Assembly (NCBI GenBank): GCA_002336985.1
Contig: DDFE01000008.1
Location: forward strand, 1-8,474
Direction of reading: 5' to 3'
From: Sphingomonadales bacterium UBA1936
GTDB lineage: Bacteria > Pseudomonadota > Alphaproteobacteria > Sphingomonadales > Sphingomonadaceae
DNA: 8,474 bases
Below, in pieces: positions 5,793 to 8,474 of this stretch (the first letter of the stretch is position 1; each line of letters opens with the position of its first letter). The translations under genes and the position numbers were made by a program. The notes beneath the pieces were generated by a model. The model was not told where the DNA came from. It worked only from the letters and a program-made list of their open reading frames with translations, and ran no database searches.

Positions 5793-5808
5793 GCTGCAAT
5801 ATTGCAGC
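5793..5808. promoter_or_regulatory. Perfect 16-bp palindrome upstream of the response regulator
   Basis: GCTGCAATATTGCAGC reads the same on both strands. A further direct copy of its half-site CTGCAAT occurs 14 bases earlier at 5780-5786. It ends 59 bases before the favoured start codon of the regulator gene. Likely a protein-binding site, possibly for autoregulation; which protein binds is unknown. Confidence 0.5.
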
Positions 5809-5867
5809 GCTGAAATGCCGCCGATACGTTGGGCGTTCACCGGGCATGGATGGCCAGCGCACCGATC

Positions 5868-6581
5868 ATGGATCTGACGACCCACATTCTCGTCGTCGAT
5901 GACGACCAGGGCCTGCGCGAACTGACCGGGGCATTCCTTCAGGATCATGGCTACCGGGTTGCACTTGCGGGGGACGGCGCGTCCATGCGGGCGGAGATCG
6001 CTCGCCAGCGCCCCGACCTGATCGTGCTCGATATCATGATGCCGGGCGAGGACGGGCTGAGCATCCTGCGCACGCTCGACCCCGCATCCCGGCCGCCGGT
6101 CATACTGCTTTCGGTGATCGGCACGGATATCGACCGGATCATAGGCCTGGAAATGGGCGCCGACGATTACCTCGCAAAACCATGCAACCCGCGCGAGTTG
6201 CTTGCGCGCATTCGCGCTGTCCTGCGCCGTGGCACCCAGTCATTCGACGAATCGGCGCCCGCCACACCTGTCTGGCGATTCGAAGGCTGGTGCATGGACC
6301 CCGTGTCGCGCGAACTCCGCGATCCTGGCGGTGAACTCGTCACATTGTCCGACGGCGAATTCCGCATGCTGATGGTGTTCGCCGAACATCCCCGCCGCGT
6401 GCTGACACGCGATTTCATCCTGGAAGCAATGCGCGGGCACGACGCCGACCAGTTCGATCGCGCGATCGACGTGCAGTTCAGCCGGCTGCGCAAGCGGCTT
6501 ACCCACCCCGCCACGCCCGAGCTGATCCGCACTGTCCGTCACGAAGGCTATATGTTCACGGCGCCCGTTTCGCGTGGCTAG
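5868..6581 (+). CDS. OmpR-family response regulator
   Basis: A 237-residue cytoplasmic DNA-binding regulator. The N-terminal receiver domain (about residues 5-122) has the acidic pair Asp11-Asp12, phosphoacceptor Asp55 in LIVLDIMMPGEDG, the switch Ser82 and Lys104 in the AKPCNPREL turn. The C-terminal winged helix (about 135-232) is of the OmpR type: SDGEFRML, then HPRRVLTRDFIL, then recognition helix IDVQFSRLRKRL, and a final GYMF wing. It should be phosphorylated by the adjacent sensor kinase, whose start overlaps its stop by 8 bases. The start is uncertain: ATG at 5868 puts the receiver domain at the usual distance, but in-frame ATG at 5850 and TTG at 5829 would add 6 or 13 residues, and none has a clear ribosome-binding site. 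Target genes cannot be read from the sequence; the divergent secreted-protein gene is one candidate. Confidence 0.92.
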   Translation: MDLTTHILVVDDDQGLRELTGAFLQDHGYRVALAGDGASMRAEIARQRPDLIVLDIMMPGEDGLSILRTLDPASRPPVILLSVIGTDIDRIIGLEMGADDYLAKPCNPRELLARIRAVLRRGTQSFDESAPATPVWRFEGWCMDPVSRELRDPGGELVTLSDGEFRMLMVFAEHPRRVLTRDFILEAMRGHDADQFDRAIDVQFSRLRKRLTHPATPELIRTVRHEGYMFTAPVSRG

Positions 6582-6829
6582 ATCCGGCACCGGATCGGCA
6601 CGGCCGATCATCGTGCAGATCGTCATGCTGGTGGCCGTCGCTGTCGCACTTGCAACCGCGGTCCTGCTGACGGTGACGTTCCAAGGCCCGCCGCCGCGCA
6701 GTGCGCCCGTCCCCATATCCGATGTTGCCGCACTGCTGATCCGCAATGAAGGCCGCCCGCCCCCCGGCGCACAGCTGTTCGAAACCGGGGCCGAACCCAT
6801 AGCGCCGGACAGCTTCGAGAGCGATCGCG

Positions 6830-7849
6830 TTGCGCGCGCTCCTGGCAAGCGCAACGAGGCACGAGGTCCGCGTATTCACTGCCCAGCCGGTCGCCCCGCG
6901 AGGCGATGTCGGTCCGGGCACCGGGGCCGACGAATTCCGGGGCGGCGTACTGGCGGCGATCCATCTCGAAAACGGCAAGTGGCGCGTGCTTTCCGTCCCG
7001 CGGGATCCATGGCTCTCGCACTGGCATGTCATCACGCTTGCGGCGATGCTCGCCACGTTCGTCGTGCTCACCGGACTTGCATGGCTGGTCGCGCGCAGAA
7101 TCGCGGGTCCGCTCGCACACCTCGCCGAAGCGGCTGATGCGACCTATGCGCGGCCCACCGATCCGCCCATCCCGATCGACGGTCCGCAGGAAGTCCGGCG
7201 CGTTGCCGAGGCACTGACCCGCATGCGCGACCGGCTGTCCGCAACGCTGACGACGCGCACGGAAATGCTGACCGGTATAGCGCACGACATGGGCACACCG
7301 CTGGCACGCCTCGCGTTTCACCTCGATGCCCTGCCCCCCGATGCCCGTACCGCCGCGCAATCGGAGATCGCCGGCGTCCGCGCGATGATCGGCAGCGTAC
7401 TCGACTATGCGCGTGATACGCCGCCGCGGAGCGACCCTGTCGATGTCGCCGCACTGCTACGGCAGCTGATCGAAACTGCCGGCAGTCGTGCGGCTCTCCA
7501 CGGGCCGGAGCAATGCATCATGTGGGGCGACGAGATCGGCCTCAAACGGCTGTTCAGCAACCTCGTCGAAAACGCACTGCGCTACGCAGGGTCGTGCGAG
7601 ATCACCGTGGCTGAATTGCCGGAAACCGTGACGGTAAACATCGCTGATCGTGGCCCCGGCCTGGGCGATGACATCGCGCTGCTGTTCGAACCCTTCGTCC
7701 GTGGCGAACGGTCGCGCAGCCGGGATACGGGTGGTGTCGGCCTGGGCTTGGCTCTCGCCCGCCGCATCGCGGAAGCGCATGGCGGCAGCATCGGCGCAGA
7801 AAACCGGCCAGGCGGCGGCGCGACCTTCACCGTCACGCTGCCTGCCTGA
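6830..7849 (+). CDS. Histidine kinase, C-terminal reading frame
   Basis: The intact open frame downstream of the frameshift, 339 codons from a TTG at 6830. In this numbering it has a transmembrane helix at about 66-88, a HAMP linker at 89-137, a HisKA dimerisation domain with phosphoacceptor His152 in IAHDMGTPLARL, and an ATPase domain with N box NLVENALRYA (Asn248), G1 DRGPGL (273-278), FEPF (286-289) and G2 GGVGLGLALARR. All catalytic motifs needed for ATP binding and autophosphorylation are present. The phosphoacceptor box has Met-Gly where most kinases of this class have Leu-Arg. As a stand-alone product it would lack the first membrane helix and much of the sensor domain. The TTG has no clear ribosome-binding site, so independent translation is doubtful. 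The stop is 9 bases from the end of the convergent gene. Confidence 0.7.
   Translation: MRALLASATRHEVRVFTAQPVAPRGDVGPGTGADEFRGGVLAAIHLENGKWRVLSVPRDPWLSHWHVITLAAMLATFVVLTGLAWLVARRIAGPLAHLAEAADATYARPTDPPIPIDGPQEVRRVAEALTRMRDRLSATLTTRTEMLTGIAHDMGTPLARLAFHLDALPPDARTAAQSEIAGVRAMIGSVLDYARDTPPRSDPVDVAALLRQLIETAGSRAALHGPEQCIMWGDEIGLKRLFSNLVENALRYAGSCEITVAELPETVTVNIADRGPGLGDDIALLFEPFVRGERSRSRDTGGVGLGLALARRIAEAHGGSIGAENRPGGGATFTVTLPA
6832..6839 (+). repeat. GC dinucleotide tract at the kinase frameshift
   Basis: Four tandem GC units, exactly where the two kinase frames exchange. Five units would join the frames seamlessly with a sensible local peptide. Confidence 0.6.
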
Positions 7850-7858
7850 CCCGCGCCG

Positions 7859-8474
7859 TCAGATCGCGATCCCGATGGTGGCGGCCATTGTGTAGCCCGC
7901 CGACGGCGTACCGTTGAACGTCGGCGTCATCGCGGTGATCTGTGCCGACGTGTTGTCGCCGAACACATTGTCGTTCGCTGTCGTCGTGCTGGCGAAGCGC
8001 GATGCGCTGTTCGGGTAGGTTGCGGTATCGGCATAGACCGATGTGCACGCCGCAGACGGCATTGCAAGTTGCGAGACCAAGCGCGCGAACCGGCCGCCGG
8101 TCGCGTTCGAAAGGCTCGAGAACACCTCGAAGTGAATGTGCGGATAGCGGCCGGAATAGCAGCCGGGGAAGATCGTCGTGAACGTCACCTGCCCGTTCGC
8201 GTCGGTCACCTGGACGCCGCGCAGATAGCTTTCGGCGGGCAGGTCGTAGAGCGAATATTGGCCGTTCCGGTCGCAATGCCACAGGTAGACAGCATAGCCG
8301 CTGAGCGGCGCACAACTGGCGTTCACGTTGACGACCGTCAGCGTTAGCGTCACCCGCACGCCGCCCGCGACCGTCGTCGATCCCAGGAAGCTGGCGCGGA
8401 TATCGCTGCGCACGACGCCGGTCGAAGTCAGCACGTTCGACGTCGATCCGCTCGATGTGTTGGTGCCATCCGCC
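7859..8474 (-). CDS. Intradiol ring-cleavage dioxygenase-like protein (5' end missing)
   Basis: The last 204 codons of a minus-strand gene that runs off the right edge of the window. A GTG at 8434 is in frame, but codons upstream stay open to the edge, so it is not taken as the start. The protein resembles the C-terminal domain of protocatechuate/catechol dioxygenases: YAVYLWHCDRNGQYSLYD, then YLRGVQVTDANGQVTF, then TIFPGCY...YPHIHFEV. The expected non-haem Fe(III) ligands are all present: Tyr in NGQYS, Tyr in PGCY, and the two His of HIH. Such enzymes split catechol-type rings between the hydroxyls, but this short lineage is often secreted and its true substrate is not known. The visible N-terminal part is rich in Ser, Thr and Gly, like a linker. 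The gene is convergent with the kinase with 9 bases between; no terminator is visible. Confidence 0.82.
   Translation of the reverse strand, partial: ADGTNTSSGSTSNVLTSTGVVRSDIRASFLGSTTVAGGVRVTLTLTVVNVNASCAPLSGYAVYLWHCDRNGQYSLYDLPAESYLRGVQVTDANGQVTFTTIFPGCYSGRYPHIHFEVFSSLSNATGGRFARLVSQLAMPSAACTSVYADTATYPNSASRFASTTTANDNVFGDNTSAQITAMTPTFNGTPSAGYTMAATIGIAI

Larger units (their letters stand above)
5495..5867. other. Divergent intergenic region
   Basis: About 370 bases between a minus-strand secreted-protein gene and the plus-strand response regulator. The left half carries the three boxes shared with the other PEP-CTERM gene, plus a cluster of CTTAA/TTAAG/CTTAG pentamers at 5591-5632, including the inverted pair CTTAA-ttt-TTAAG (5603-5615). 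The right half carries an inverted repeat (5662-5680), a candidate promoter for the regulator (5722-5750) and a perfect palindrome (5793-5808). Short open frames here are weak and arginine-rich, and I do not regard them as genes. Confidence 0.65.
6574..7849 (+). pseudogene. Sensor histidine kinase with a broken reading frame
   Basis: Taken together, two frames make one membrane sensor kinase, the partner of the upstream regulator. The first frame starts with GTG at 6574 inside the regulator's stop region and encodes a transmembrane helix (about residues 11-34) and the start of a periplasmic domain, up to about 6840. The second frame continues with the rest of the periplasmic domain, a second transmembrane helix, HAMP, HisKA and ATPase domains to 7849. 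Before the join the second frame is shadow-like with a stop at 6800; after it the first frame turns into arginine-rich noise to 7137. Adding one GC unit to the GC tract at 6832-6839 would restore a single 425-residue kinase reading DRVARALLAS across the join. The break could be real inactivation, slippage-based switching or a sequencing error; I cannot tell which. Confidence 0.75.

Noticed and set aside
5632..5877. Plus-strand open frame of 81 codons in the divergent intergenic region
   Set aside because: No ribosome-binding site or recognisable motif; it crosses the candidate promoter and palindrome and overlaps the regulator start in another frame.
6832..6845. Programmed ribosomal frameshift in the kinase
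   Set aside because: Joining the frames needs a +1 or -2 shift, and the GC-rich tract lacks the usual slippery heptamer or a rare-codon/stop context. An indel or sequence error is simpler.
8432..8434. GTG at 8434 as the start of the dioxygenase-like gene
   Set aside because: The frame stays open to the window edge and the upstream residues are a plausible part of the protein, so the real start is outside the window.

Overview
The window looks like chromosomal DNA from a GC-rich alphaproteobacterium, most likely a sphingomonad. Two proteins end in the PEPxxWA form of the PEP-CTERM sorting signal, which is typical of that group. The gene set (fatty-acid synthesis, RadA, an OmpR-type two-component pair) is ordinary housekeeping and accessory content. 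I see no phage, IS element, CRISPR array, tRNA or rRNA.

Positions 1-3749, all minus strand: radA, then acpP, then fabF, then a DUF6891-type hypothetical gene. acpP and fabF supply the acyl carrier and a condensing enzyme of type II fatty-acid synthesis. A strong intrinsic terminator lies between acpP and fabF, which may keep fabF transcript below acpP transcript. A plausible radA promoter lies just beyond the terminator of the upstream gene.

Positions 3821-5636, minus strand: two tandem paralogous genes for secreted, exosortase-type (PEPxxWA-CTERM) proteins. Each copy has its own terminator and a nearly identical hairpin at its 3' end. Each also has its own upstream region carrying the same sequence boxes at the same distance from the start codon, while the sequence between the boxes has diverged. 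This repeated control architecture is the most distinctive structure in the window.

Positions 5637-7849, plus strand: a divergent intergenic region with an inverted repeat, a candidate promoter and a perfect 16-bp palindrome, then an OmpR-family response regulator whose end overlaps a membrane sensor histidine kinase by 8 bases. The kinase reading frame is broken at a short GC-dinucleotide tract near 6832-6839. The membrane-anchor part is in one frame and the catalytic part in another, so this is either a pseudogene, a slippage-switchable gene or a sequencing error.

Positions 7859-8474, minus strand, convergent with the kinase: the 3' part of an intradiol-dioxygenase-like gene that keeps the likely iron ligands and runs off the window edge.

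All functional calls rest on motif recognition by eye; no database search was run.
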